64,000 nucleotides of DNA from Paraburkholderia ferrariae NBRC 106233 (GCF_000685035.1 NZ_BAYB01000035.1:1-64000), one strand, 5' to 3'. Shown: positions 56,763 through 64,000, counted from the stretch's first letter. Notes: generated from the letters alone by a model not told the origin. Numbers and translations are program-made.

Positions 56763-57122
56763 TTAATCAGTCGAATCAATGAAGCCCCAGTCGATGGCCA
56801 GTTGCTCAAAGCGTTTTACGCCGTGGGCGAAGTAGTGGGCAACGTTATGCGAGCAGGCTCGCGTATCCATTTGCAGGACGCGCAGGACATCGGCGAAACA
56901 TTCCTGGTCTAGCATGCGCAGATCTGCAAGCGGAAACGGGAAACGCTTCTGGTCATAGAGGCCGAGCAGGAACTCGGCCGCGACGTAGCTCGAACCGCCA
57001 TCTTCGTGTGCGATGGCAAAGAGCCGGCGCAGCGCAGGCAGTCCGGCATCGATGAGATCCTGATTGGGGTTGCCGTGCAGGACCTTGTTGAGAAATTTCC
57101 GGAAAGGGTCATGGGGTGACAT
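56763..57122 (-). CDS. DUF7673-like protein
   Basis: A 119-residue soluble helical protein (MSPHDPFRKFLNKVLHGNPN). The segment LPALRRLFAIAHEDGGSSYV followed by AAEFLLGLYD and the DxxxxxDVLRVLQM region matches my memory of DUF7673, a family frequent on plasmids and islands with no assigned role. The chosen ATG at 57122 avoids a longer reading that overlaps the receiver-domain gene. Confidence 0.7.
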   Translation of the reverse strand: MSPHDPFRKFLNKVLHGNPNQDLIDAGLPALRRLFAIAHEDGGSSYVAAEFLLGLYDQKRFPFPLADLRMLDQECFADVLRVLQMDTRACSHNVAHYFAHGVKRFEQLAIDWGFIDSTD

Positions 57123-57239
57123 GCGATGGCTCCGATAGGTTGTCGTGGCACATTGGTCATGTCGAACAGCGGCGAATAAGAATCCGGGCCATCGAGAAAA
57201 AGGCAGACTTCGGTGATCGGGATGAACCAGGGGGGCACA

Positions 57240-57554
57240 ATGAAAGTATTCCTGGATGATGAGCGTTCGACTCCCAATGGGTGGGTCCGAACGTTTTGGC
57301 CCGAAGAGGTCATTGCGTTGCTTAAAACAGGGAAAGTGACCGAGTTGTCGCTTGACCATGATTTGGGCGATGACGCGCGAGGTACCGGCTACGCGGTTTT
57401 GCTCTGGCTTGAGGAGCAGGTGGCCTTGCACGCGATGCTGCCGCCGCGTATTCATATTCACTCGGCGAATTCGTCTGCCCGGCTGAAAATGGAAGCAGCT
57501 GTTGCGTCGATAAATCGACATGCCTGTTGGAGGTGTGCGGATCAGCTTCGCTAA
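57240..57554 (+). CDS. Stand-alone cyclic-phosphate-processing receiver (cREC) domain protein
   Basis: A 104-residue single-domain protein. MKVFLDDERSTPNGWVRTF carries the acidic pair of a receiver fold and LSLDHDLGDDARGTGYAVLL the phosphoacceptor-like region; IHIHSANSSARLKMEAAV completes it. This matches the domain named cyclic-phosphate processing receiver, predicted from its neighbours elsewhere to act in nucleotide-signal or RNA-end processing systems. No kinase or nucleotidyltransferase partner is next to it here. GGGGGG precedes the ATG. Confidence 0.75.
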   Translation: MKVFLDDERSTPNGWVRTFWPEEVIALLKTGKVTELSLDHDLGDDARGTGYAVLLWLEEQVALHAMLPPRIHIHSANSSARLKMEAAVASINRHACWRCADQLR

Positions 57555-57588
57555 CGCCGTTCGCACCAAATCCAGAAATCCTCCATTT

Positions 57589-58365
57589 TCAACCATGGCC
57601 TCGGGCCATTGGTGTTCCCGCCTGATCGGGAAATGCACTCAGGAAAGCTTGCCGTCGCTCTGCGTGGGTGAGCCCGTTGATTACTGGCTGGTCTGGCAGA
57701 AAACGGATATAAGCCAGGAAAGAACGCTCCGACAACTGCGGGCCATTGGATGGCCGCAGTCGTCTCCAGTCACGCCGCAATTCGCCGACGAGCTTTCCGA
57801 CCTGCCGGCGCACGAGACGAAAACCCGGCTCGGCGTAGAGCCGGTCGAGCAGGATTTCGGCGTCGGCGTCCCGCAGCACGCCGTCGATTTCAATGTATCG
57901 GCGCCGATCCGGGGACAGTGACGCGATCCGGTGAATTCGGTCGAGACATTGGTTGTAGCTGCGATGAGTCAACCGCCATGACCAGGTTTTGCCGTCGTGG
58001 ACCAGTTCGTGTTGCTGATCGGATGATTTCAGCCGTGAATGCGGATCGCGCAGATCCTGGAGCTGCTCGCGCTGGATCACGAGACCACGGCCTTCGCTTA
58101 CCAGTAACACCCAGTCGACAGACCGTTGTCCGTTTTCGCTCCGGGTAGTCAGGCGTACACCATGAAGGAGACTGCTGGCCTCACCGGCCAGCCGGCGCTT
58201 GTGCTTGGTCTGGCGGCTGAGTTCCGTGCCATAGACATCGGCGAATTTTTTCGTCAGCCGGTCGAAGCCCGCGAGGTCTGTTCGCCCCGATGTATAGAAG
58301 AAGTGCTGATGGGTCGCAGCCTGCTGGAGGCGCTGCATGAAACGTATCTTGTCAGGATGGAGCAT
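57589..58365 (-). CDS. Hypothetical protein
   Basis: A 258-residue basic soluble protein. The N-terminal part (MQRLQQAATHQHFFYTSGRT) and the middle (WVLLVSEGRGLVIQREQLQD) give no known domain. A run of Arg-rich helices in the last third (LVRRQVGKLVGELRRDWRRL) could bind nucleic acid. The start may be the ATG at 58365 or 58338. No clear partner. Confidence 0.65.
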   Translation of the reverse strand: MLHPDKIRFMQRLQQAATHQHFFYTSGRTDLAGFDRLTKKFADVYGTELSRQTKHKRRLAGEASSLLHGVRLTTRSENGQRSVDWVLLVSEGRGLVIQREQLQDLRDPHSRLKSSDQQHELVHDGKTWSWRLTHRSYNQCLDRIHRIASLSPDRRRYIEIDGVLRDADAEILLDRLYAEPGFRLVRRQVGKLVGELRRDWRRLRPSNGPQLSERSFLAYIRFLPDQPVINGLTHAERRQAFLSAFPDQAGTPMARGHG

Positions 58366-58751
58366 ACTACCACACCGGGAATGATTTACATGATTATAAA
58401 TTCGGAAAACTGATTAATCAGGGTTTAAATTTATTATTACAATTATCAATACGTGTTATGGGTAGTGTGCGGTGCCGCTCAAATCGAAGCTCCGCCGCGC
58501 GAATGTGCAATGCGATATGTACAGTGCGCAGTGCACATTCGCTGGATGAGTATCGGCCAGTCCGATGTAAACGGGGACGGCATAAAGAGACATCATATGT
58601 GTCACGCGGGTTTGTGGTCGTAAAAATGGGTCGCCGCAGGCGACATTATTAATAGAGGTTCCGGTTTTGCGATTTCGATCGATAAATCGCGCGAGTGGAT
58701 GCTTGGTGGGCAGCGATTTTTGCGTAGGAAATTGACAAAAAACTCAAGGTT
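58366..58751. other. AT-rich intergenic stretch with an 11-bp inverted repeat
   Basis: No gene is visible in these 386 bases. The first 80 bases are strongly AT-rich. An exact inverted repeat GCGAATGTGCA (58499-58509) / TGCACATTCGC (58532-58542) with a 22-base centre follows, then a GTCGCC-GGCGAC hairpin at about 58,629-58,643. The decayed relaxase gene nearby makes an oriT relic thinkable, but there is no direct evidence. Confidence 0.4.
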
Positions 58752-59045
58752 TTGACTGATCAATGCAGCAGAACATTTGGCGAGTTTGTCGACGAGGTTT
58801 GGGATGAGAGCTACGGTGAGGCACCGCGTTTTGATGAGCATACGATGTGGGGCGAACTATCGGAAAGCCGCACGCTGGGCGTGCTGCTCACGTGGTTTAC
58901 GCGGCGGCTGAACGCCACGCCTGAACAACGTGCCGGGTACGAAATTGGACGCTACGGCCTGTACTGGGCTGCACTCGATGAAGACATTTCTATCGGAGGC
59001 GTGCTTGCTGGACGCGGCGACATGGCTCACCGTCCCAAGTTCTAG
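58752..59045 (+). CDS. DUF2442 protein with altered N-terminus
   Basis: The frame from residue 26 (RFDEHTMWGELSESRTLGVL) to the end (RYGLYWAALDEDISIGGVLA) is the DUF2442 domain, a small fold often paired with DUF4160 in toxin-antitoxin-like loci. The first 25 residues are foreign to the family. In the next frame the DNA at 58803 reads MRATVRH just before the domain, as if one frameshift had cut off the normal start. The present TTG start at 58752 has no support. Possibly a pseudogene. Confidence 0.55.
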   Translation: MTDQCSRTFGEFVDEVWDESYGEAPRFDEHTMWGELSESRTLGVLLTWFTRRLNATPEQRAGYEIGRYGLYWAALDEDISIGGVLAGRGDMAHRPKF

Positions 59046-59210
59046 CCATACCCTGAGCGTTATGCCATGCTCGATGACGGCATGGGCCTCTCGCTTGTGC
59101 CGTGGAAGCCGGTGATCGAACACTGGCTGGGATGGCAACTTGTCGCGACAATGCGTGGCGGTGGCGTGTCTTGGGGGATCGGACGACAACGTGGTTTGGG
59201 CATTGATTAA
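59046..59210 (+). pseudogene. Relic of a VirD2/TraI-like relaxase (DUF3363 C-terminus)
   Basis: Fifty-four codons plus stop (PYPERYAMLDDGMGLSLVPW, then KPVIEHWLGWQLVATMRGGG and VSWGIGRQRGLGID). This matches the very C-terminus of DUF3363 relaxases of mobilisable islands as I know them. The upstream relaxase domain is gone; a TAG precedes the stretch. Confidence 0.65.
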
Positions 59211-59279
59211 CTTCGTTAAGGCCACGATTCCCGGTGCGGTTCAAAGATTGAAGCAGATCACTGATGACCTATTGTGAAT

Positions 59280-60092
59280 ATGAAAAAAATATATGCTACA
59301 GCGAAGAAGTTCTTGATACGGGAACTCGCGCGATCGGACGCGCGAGAGATCGTGGAAAGTTACCTTATAGCTCCAAATGCGAGCATCGCCCCAGCGTCAA
59401 TTAATGACCTGTTTGGCCGTCTGCTCAGCTCGGCCCAGAATGCGAACATGAAAGCTGCCGTTATCGGTAAGTCAATCGGTGGCGTGGAGAATCTGAGCCG
59501 TGCCCTCTTTCGCTTTAATCCGAAGAAGGTCAAGCGTGAATTTGATGATGATCCAGATGGGCTTCTTGCCCACATCATTGAGACGCTGAATCCGAGCGGT
59601 CAGATCCGGACGACTTCTCGTAGTATTTGGCCTAAATACTGCAAAACTATCCTGTCAGTCGCGACGTTTCTCGGTCAATTCAAGGATGGCAAAGATTTCT
59701 ACGATTGGGCAAATCATTTCTATTCTGACAACAAATCTATAGCTGCTTTGCCCATGATCTTGGCAGCCGAGATTGAAGGAATCGGATATCCACTAGCTTG
59801 TGATTTTCTTAAGGAGCTCGGCTTCGTCAGTTACGGTAAGCCTGACGTACACGTGCGACAGATATTCGAGGGAATTGGGGTGTGCCCTGAAAAATCCACT
59901 GCGTATCAAGTTCAAAAAGTTATCGTCCAGATCGCTGAAGCCTCAGGTGTTTCAGCATATAACGTTGATAAGATCTTCTGGCTTATAGGTAGCGGCAAAT
60001 TCTATAAGCATCCTCATATCGGAAAAGCAGGTCACATTGGCCGAAAAAAAGCTCAATTTATCAGAGAGTTCAGTACCTTAGATCGACATTGA
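59280..60092 (+). CDS. Helix-hairpin-helix (HhH-GPD-like) DNA glycosylase-like protein
   Basis: A 270-residue helical protein. The segment IEGIGYPLACDFLKELGF looks like a helix-hairpin-helix, followed by KPDVHVRQIFEGIG, which parallels the catalytic VDTHV of endonuclease III. The lysine of bifunctional glycosylases is not at its expected place (GIGYPL instead of GVGRKT), so a monofunctional glycosylase would be the analogy. No iron-sulfur cysteines. Codon use is more AT-rich than its neighbours, pointing to separate acquisition. GTG 59274 is an alternative start. Could be a DNA repair or anti-phage enzyme; function not shown. Confidence 0.6.
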   Translation: MKKIYATAKKFLIRELARSDAREIVESYLIAPNASIAPASINDLFGRLLSSAQNANMKAAVIGKSIGGVENLSRALFRFNPKKVKREFDDDPDGLLAHIIETLNPSGQIRTTSRSIWPKYCKTILSVATFLGQFKDGKDFYDWANHFYSDNKSIAALPMILAAEIEGIGYPLACDFLKELGFVSYGKPDVHVRQIFEGIGVCPEKSTAYQVQKVIVQIAEASGVSAYNVDKIFWLIGSGKFYKHPHIGKAGHIGRKKAQFIREFSTLDRH

Positions 60093-60326
60093 TCTAGTTC
60101 GTCGGAAACGACCGCGCGAGCTATATGGTATGCAAGGAGGAGGCTTAGTGGGCCGCTTAGGGTCGAGAAGCGCCGCGCGCGTCGCCGCGACCGGCCAACA
60201 GACCGTCGATAGAGATGTCCTCATCAATGGATTCCCAATGAAGTCCATAACGGCCAATATCGCAAGCGGCTCGTTGCTCTGGTGTCGCGTGCAGCAAACG
60301 AGGGAACCGGGCCATTGGAACATCTA

Positions 60327-61183
60327 GAGCGTGTTAGGCACTTTCGTTCAAACCTGGTAACCTGGCGGAATGCCAGAACGCAAGCCATACCCCACGGACG
60401 TTTCGGACGAGGAATGGAGCTTTGCCGCTCCATACCTGGTCTTGATGAACGAAGATGCGCCGCAGCGGCGATACGAATTGCGTGAAATGTTCAACGCGCT
60501 GCGCTGGATGGCGCGCGCCGGTGCGTCGTGGCGCATGCTGCCGACCAACTTTCCGCCTTGGGAGATGGTCTACCAGCAAACGCAACGCTGGCTCAACGCG
60601 GGTTGCTTCGAGGCGATGGTCAACGATTTGCGCTCGGTGCTGCGCGTGGCCCAGGAGCGGCAGGGCCAGCCCAGTGCGGTCATCATGGATGGCCGCACGT
60701 TGCAGTCCACGTGTGAAAGCGGTCCGCGCGCGGGCTATGACGGTCATAAACGCAAGCGGGGCAGTAAGGTCCACATGGCTGTCGACACGTTGGGCCTGCT
60801 GCTTGCGGTCCACATTACGCCGGCCAACGAGCAGGAGCGTGCACAGGTGGGCGAACTGGCGCGTCAGGTTCAGCACGTCACCGGTCAAACGGTGAAGCTC
60901 GCCTTTGCTGACCAGGGCTATACGGGCAACACGGCCGCCCAGGCCGCACGTGACGAAGGCATGGAGTTGCAGGTCATCAAGCTGCCCGAGGCGAAAAAGG
61001 GCTTCGTGCTGCTGCCGCGTCGCTGGGTGGTCGAGCGCAGTTTCGGATGGCTCAACCGCTTCCGGCGGCTGGCACGCGACTACGAGCGTTTGCCTGAAAC
61101 CTTGGCAGGCCTGCACTTCGTCGTCTTTGCCATGCTCATGCTCGTCCATGCCGTGCCCATTATCCAAAGTGCCTAACACGCTC
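60327..61183 (+). mobile_element. IS5-family insertion sequence (IS427/IS1031-like group)
   Basis: An 857-bp element with perfect 18-bp terminal inverted repeats (GAGCGTGTTAGGCACTTT at 60327-60344 and its complement at 61166-61183). It is flanked by a TA duplication (60325-60326 and 61184-61185) within a CTAG-like target. It contains one transposase frame and looks intact and recent. Confidence 0.93.
60370..61176 (+). CDS. IS5-family transposase
   Basis: A 268-residue DDE transposase in one frame. The catalytic residues are D107 (VIMDGRTLQS), D181 (LAFADQGYTG) and E222 (VVERSFGWLNRFRRLARDYE). MPERKPYPTDVSDEEWSFAA is the family N-terminus. The gene fills the element between the inverted repeats and carries no visible damage, so it is probably active. 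Confidence 0.95.
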   Translation: MPERKPYPTDVSDEEWSFAAPYLVLMNEDAPQRRYELREMFNALRWMARAGASWRMLPTNFPPWEMVYQQTQRWLNAGCFEAMVNDLRSVLRVAQERQGQPSAVIMDGRTLQSTCESGPRAGYDGHKRKRGSKVHMAVDTLGLLLAVHITPANEQERAQVGELARQVQHVTGQTVKLAFADQGYTGNTAAQAARDEGMELQVIKLPEAKKGFVLLPRRWVVERSFGWLNRFRRLARDYERLPETLAGLHFVVFAMLMLVHAVPIIQSA

Positions 61184-61310
61184 TAGCGTGCGGCCGTCAG
61201 ATAGTTCCACCCACATGGTGCAATAGTCGAATCGAACTTCTTGAACCGAAATGCTCATTCCATGCTTTCTCGATTTCGTCACGATGTGCCTCTGACAGTG
61301 CGGATCAGGT

Positions 61311-63044
61311 TTAGCTGCCCTGGGCGATGCGATTCTGAGATCTGCCTATACACGTAATCCTGGGCCATTCAAGACGATCTAGTGCCTCACGCATGGTCTT
61401 GGGGCTTGCTGCCTTGGTGTAGTCCACGCGACCGCTAGAACCCTGCGCCGCATGGCCCGTGATTGAGTCCGACGTTTCGGTGCCGATTCCCTTGTCGGCC
61501 AGTGCCCCGCGTATCCAATGGCGGAACTTGTGCGATCCGTGAAGGCGGCCAGTCGGCAACCCGAGGACGCGCCTAAGCTCCAGGAACCATTTGCCCAAAG
61601 TGTCGCCCGGTGCGCTTGCCCGGCCGCTCAATGACGGGAATGCATTGCCCGTACCACCTGCGATTCTCTCATGCCACGCGGAGAACCATGGGTCTGCCAG
61701 CAGGTGAGAGGCCAGTGCAACGATACGCTCCGATTCGTCGGTCTTTACCGTCCCAGCCTCAGCGGTAATGCGAATGGTCTTGATGCTGTGGCGGATCTGA
61801 AAGTCCTCGCGGCGTAGCTGTGCTATCTCGCCGATGCGGGCTCCGGTATGCAGCAGTAGCAGCAGGGCGGCGCGTCCATCTTCAGGCGTCACATTGTCCC
61901 AATGCTGTACCTCTTCCATCTGGTCGGAGAACAGTGGCGACCCGAACAATATAGCCAGTTGGTCATCGGTCCATCCTTCGCGTTTCTTCGCGCCCTTGGT
62001 CTTGTCGAATGAAACCGTGAACTGGTTGCGGTCGAGGATGCCATCCTTGACCGCAGTGTTCACTAAAGCATTTACGGACGTGTAGTGATTGTGAGCGGTC
62101 TTGGCCCCGAAGCCTCGCGCCTTGCTGTCCAGCAGGAACTTGACGAAGGCTGCTCCGGTCGCTCGCGTCAGATCGCTCAAGGGGACTGTGCCGCAGGCTT
62201 CCTCGAATAACGCTAGCGCCTTTCCGGTGCGCTTTACGGGGTTGTCTGTCACAGCATATCCGTTCCACTGCTGCCAGGATGGCACCATGTCCCGGACGGT
62301 TTTGGGTGCTTCGCGAGACTTCTTTGCGGGTTCGTCGTCGGGAGTGAGTCCCTTGGGGATGACGGGGGTAGGCGGCGTATCCACGGGTTCACCTTGGCTT
62401 CTCTGTGCCACTGCATCCATGGTCCTAACCAGAGTTCGCGTGATGCGCTGAAGTGCCAGGCGTCCCTCGGTCGTGTCCCATTCCACCCGAATAGACAGAG
62501 GGTCGCAAACGAAGTCTACGTACTCACGGGTGGCCGAGAAATCCCCCCGAGCTAATGCTGCCTTCCAGGCCTGCGCCTGTTCCTGGTCAAACCGTTGCAC
62601 CGCTACGGCCTGCTCTTGGGTCAGGAAATCCCCTGTTTGTTCCCATGTGCCCTGATCGGTATTGGGGCGGTGGCCCCTGTAGGCGCCCACCAGTAGCGGG
62701 GTAACGCGGGTTTGTTCATCCAGCGTCAAGACCAGGTTTTGTACAGCCTGGGCGATGTAAGCCTCTAGCTCTTCTGACAGCGGGACGAATGGCGCGGGGC
62801 GCGTCCGGTCCTCCAGCGCCTGAAACCGGACTCGGTATTCGGCTATTAGCCGGTGTGCAATGGTGATCGCTTCAGCGCGGTTGCGGGTCTTGAGGCTGGC
62901 TCTGTATGCGTCGGTCGCCAACTTGCCGCTCCTCGTGCGAGGGAACAGGTGTCGAAGGTGCCTGGGGATGCCGATACGGAGCTGATAGACACCGCTTTGG
63001 GGATGCGGTTCCAGTCCAGGAGGCAGTGTCGTCATGTCGTCCAT
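61311..63044 (-). CDS. int: Tyrosine-type site-specific integrase
   Basis: A 577-residue recombinase. The N-terminal part (LPPGLEPHPQSGVYQLRIGI) is the DUF6538 arm-type domain, a core-binding domain lies at about 240-345, and the catalytic domain holds R in HTGARIGEIAQL, H-x-x-R in SHKFRHWIRG, H in SITGHAAQ and the nucleophile Y in RVDYTKAA. It stands next to attR and tRNA-Pro and points away from the tRNA, the usual order. The start MDDMTTLPPGL is chosen; a frame reaching to 63140 would run into the att region. Confidence 0.93.
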   Translation of the reverse strand: MDDMTTLPPGLEPHPQSGVYQLRIGIPRHLRHLFPRTRSGKLATDAYRASLKTRNRAEAITIAHRLIAEYRVRFQALEDRTRPAPFVPLSEELEAYIAQAVQNLVLTLDEQTRVTPLLVGAYRGHRPNTDQGTWEQTGDFLTQEQAVAVQRFDQEQAQAWKAALARGDFSATREYVDFVCDPLSIRVEWDTTEGRLALQRITRTLVRTMDAVAQRSQGEPVDTPPTPVIPKGLTPDDEPAKKSREAPKTVRDMVPSWQQWNGYAVTDNPVKRTGKALALFEEACGTVPLSDLTRATGAAFVKFLLDSKARGFGAKTAHNHYTSVNALVNTAVKDGILDRNQFTVSFDKTKGAKKREGWTDDQLAILFGSPLFSDQMEEVQHWDNVTPEDGRAALLLLLHTGARIGEIAQLRREDFQIRHSIKTIRITAEAGTVKTDESERIVALASHLLADPWFSAWHERIAGGTGNAFPSLSGRASAPGDTLGKWFLELRRVLGLPTGRLHGSHKFRHWIRGALADKGIGTETSDSITGHAAQGSSGRVDYTKAASPKTMREALDRLEWPRITCIGRSQNRIAQGS

Positions 63045-63061
63045 CCGCAGATTTTGACACG

Positions 63062-63075
63062 CGAATTGACAAGGT
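63062..63075 (+). promoter_or_regulatory. Candidate integrase arm-type site, right end
   Basis: CGAATTGACAAGGT, identical to 41228-41241, in the same orientation relative to the att repeats. A shorter variant GATTGACAA follows at about 63,078. It lies between the integrase start and attR. Confidence 0.45.
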
Positions 63076-63159
63076 AGATTGACAATGCCGGAAAAGACAA
63101 AGGCCCGTAAGTCCTTGACTGGCTTGGTTTCCCAATTCAATCAATTACTTACGAGCCTT

Positions 63160-63192
63160 AAATTCTGGTCGGGGTGAGAGGATTCGAACCTC
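63160..63192. repeat. attR: 33-bp direct repeat overlapping the tRNA-Pro 3' end
   Basis: Identical to 41138-41170. It includes the CCA end, acceptor 3' strand and part of the T arm of tRNA-Pro, so integration kept the tRNA gene whole. Confidence 0.92.
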
Positions 63193-63242
63193 CGGCCTCT
63201 ACGTCCCGAACGTAGCGCTCTACCAGGCTAAGCTACACCCCG
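63166..63242 (-). tRNA. tRNA-Pro (anticodon CGG)
   Basis: A 77-base gene. The acceptor stem CGGGGTG / CACCCCG, discriminator A and an encoded CCA are visible; the anticodon stem CTACG / CGTAG encloses TTCGGGA with anticodon CGG (63206-63208), and the T loop is TTCGAATC. It follows the octaprenyl synthase gene by 46 bases and is the target of the island. Confidence 0.96.
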
Positions 63243-63288
63243 AATTGACTGCCGAAACTGCTGGACTCTTCAACGTACTTTGTCTTGT

Positions 63289-64000
63289 TCAAGACTGGCG
63301 CGTCGTCGAGTAAGAACATAATTCTAGCAGGCTCTCTTTGTAAATGGAAGGGGGGAAGGCGCAAATCGCGTCCGCCGCGGCCTGTGCTTCTTCCCTTGCG
63401 CACTTGAGCGTATGGTCGAGTGCGCCCGAGCGCGTGATCGCCGCGAAGATGTCGGCGAAGCGCGTCGTGCCGCCCTGTTCGATGGCTTCGCGCGCGAGGG
63501 CCGCCTCGGCGGCCGTGCCGTGTTCGATCAGCCAGATGAGCGGCAGGGTGGGCTTGCCTTCGCGCAGGTCGTCGCCGGCATTCTTGCCCATCGCCTCGGC
63601 GGTGCCCGCGTAGTCGAGCCAGTCGTCCATGATCTGGAAGGCCGTGCCGATGCGCCGGCCGAATTCCGCCGCCGCCTCTTCCGTGCGCGCATCCGACCCC
63701 GAAAGCACCGCGCCGAGTTGCGCCGCCGCTTCGAAGAGCTTGGCCGTCTTGTAGCGGATCACCTGCATGTAGCGCGATACGTCCACGTCCGCGTCGTGCA
63801 TGTTCAGCAACTGGAGAACTTCGCCTTCGGAGATGATCGTGGTCGCATGGGAGAGGATCTCCATCACGCGCATCTTGCCCACGCCCACCATCATCTCGAA
63901 CGAGCGCGAATACAGGTAGTCGCCCACCAGCACGCTCGCGGCGTTGCCGAAGAGCGCGTTGGCCGTCTTGCGGCCGCGCCGCAGATCGGATTCGTCCACC
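63289..64000 (-). CDS. ispB: Octaprenyl diphosphate synthase (partial, start beyond the window)
   Basis: The C-terminal 237 residues of a trans-polyprenyl synthase that makes the ubiquinone side chain. The window edge cuts just at the first aspartate-rich motif (DESDLRRGRKTAN remains); the second motif is complete (FQIMDDWLDYAG), with GKNAGDDLREGKPTLPLIWL after it. The product chain length is inferred from the usual gene in this place, next to tRNA-Pro. Confidence 0.9.
   Translation of the reverse strand, partial: VDESDLRRGRKTANALFGNAASVLVGDYLYSRSFEMMVGVGKMRVMEILSHATTIISEGEVLQLLNMHDADVDVSRYMQVIRYKTAKLFEAAAQLGAVLSGSDARTEEAAAEFGRRIGTAFQIMDDWLDYAGTAEAMGKNAGDDLREGKPTLPLIWLIEHGTAAEAALAREAIEQGGTTRFADIFAAITRSGALDHTLKCAREEAQAAADAICAFPPSIYKESLLELCSYSTTRQS

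Larger units (their letters stand above)
60157..61258 (-). pseudogene. DUF2442 gene interrupted by an IS5-family element
   Basis: On the minus strand the gene starts at 61258 (MSISVQEVRFDYCTMWVELS, then DGRTL) and, after the IS, continues as DVPMARFPRLLHATPEQRAA and GLHWESIDEDISIDGLLAGR to a TAA at 60157-60159. Joined across the insertion with one TA removed, it is an unbroken DUF2442 protein of about 81 residues. This shows both the ancestral gene and the exact insertion point. Confidence 0.85.
41138..63192. mobile_element. Genomic island integrated at tRNA-Pro(CGG)
   Basis: A segment of about 22 kb bounded by identical 33-bp direct repeats (41138-41170 and 63160-63192). It carries a tyrosine integrase beside the tRNA, an AlpA-like regulator, a primase/RepA-like protein with iterons, transposon relics, a relaxase relic, an IS5-family insertion and cargo genes. 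Several parts have lower GC and unusual codon use relative to the flanking core genes. No structural phage or mating-pair genes are seen, so it is best described as a decayed integrative or satellite-like element. Confidence 0.92.

Noticed and set aside
56704..57240. ccdB toxin next to ccdA
   Set aside because: The downstream gene is on the opposite strand and matches DUF7673, not CcdB.
58126..58413. 95-codon plus-strand frame MSVFAPGSQAYTM...
   Set aside because: Antisense to the start of the 57589-58365 gene, without its own signals.
60078..60323. 81-codon minus-strand frame MFQWPGSLVCCT...
   Set aside because: It is a shifted reading of the DUF2442 C-terminal half, which is intact in the neighbouring frame.

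Overview
The window reads as a chromosomal segment of a high-GC betaproteobacterium of the Burkholderiaceae (Paraburkholderia, Caballeronia or Burkholderia type). The grounds are a full dcw cluster in the order known for that group, running on into lpxC, secA, argJ, yacG, zapD, coaE and pilDCB; an OmpC-like porin of the Burkholderia kind; and extreme GC bias at third codon positions, which throws up long false frames opposite nearly every real gene. The genus is an inference.

Layout. Positions 1-8,000 hold an M20 amidohydrolase, a molybdopterin oxidoreductase, an acyl-CoA ligase (fadD), a porin and coq7. Positions 8,023-25,662 are the division and cell wall cluster: mraZ, rsmH, ftsL, ftsI, murE, murF, mraY, murD, ftsW, murG, murC, ddl, ftsQ, ftsA, ftsZ. 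All lie on the plus strand and most are coupled by 4-base ATGA or GTGA overlaps behind one promoter carrying MraZ-type repeats. Positions 25,900-41,000 hold a peroxiredoxin, lpxC, a DUF721 gene, secA, argJ, a DUF815 ATPase, a mutT-type Nudix gene, and on the minus strand yacG, zapD, coaE, pilD, pilC, pilB and a CNNM/CBS membrane protein. This part is ordinary core genome. The right edge holds the end of an octaprenyl diphosphate synthase gene and tRNA-Pro(CGG).

Positions 41,138-63,192 are an integrated genomic island of about 22 kb, bounded by a 33-bp direct repeat that includes the last 27 bases of tRNA-Pro. A tyrosine integrase sits next to the intact tRNA. At the far end a strong promoter with a palindromic operator drives a small helix-turn-helix protein. 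In the middle are an AlpA-like regulator, a small coupled gene and a primase/RepA-like ATPase, followed directly by a dense iteron field that looks like a replication origin. No capsid, tail or conjugation-pilus genes are visible. Only a 55-codon relic of a relaxase C-terminus remains, so this is a decayed integrative, once mobilisable element or satellite-like element.

The accessory content is the unusual part. It includes a decayed CRISPR-like array with 29-base hairpin repeats at about 60-62 base spacing of type I-E shape, with an AT-rich flank and no cas genes in the window. Next to it is a region of over 1 kb with no credible protein gene but many short stem-loops. An XRE regulator is associated with three copies of one palindromic operator and two tiny genes that escape ordinary gene calling. 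Further right are two lipoproteins, a CcdA antitoxin without its toxin, a stand-alone cyclic-phosphate-processing receiver domain, a DUF7673 gene, a helix-hairpin-helix glycosylase-like protein, and two DUF2442 genes, one cut by an IS5-family element with a visible TA duplication. A two-helix membrane protein with a GAF-like domain lies beside two unknown genes on the left.

Functions of island genes are inferred from recognisable sequence patterns only; no database search was possible.
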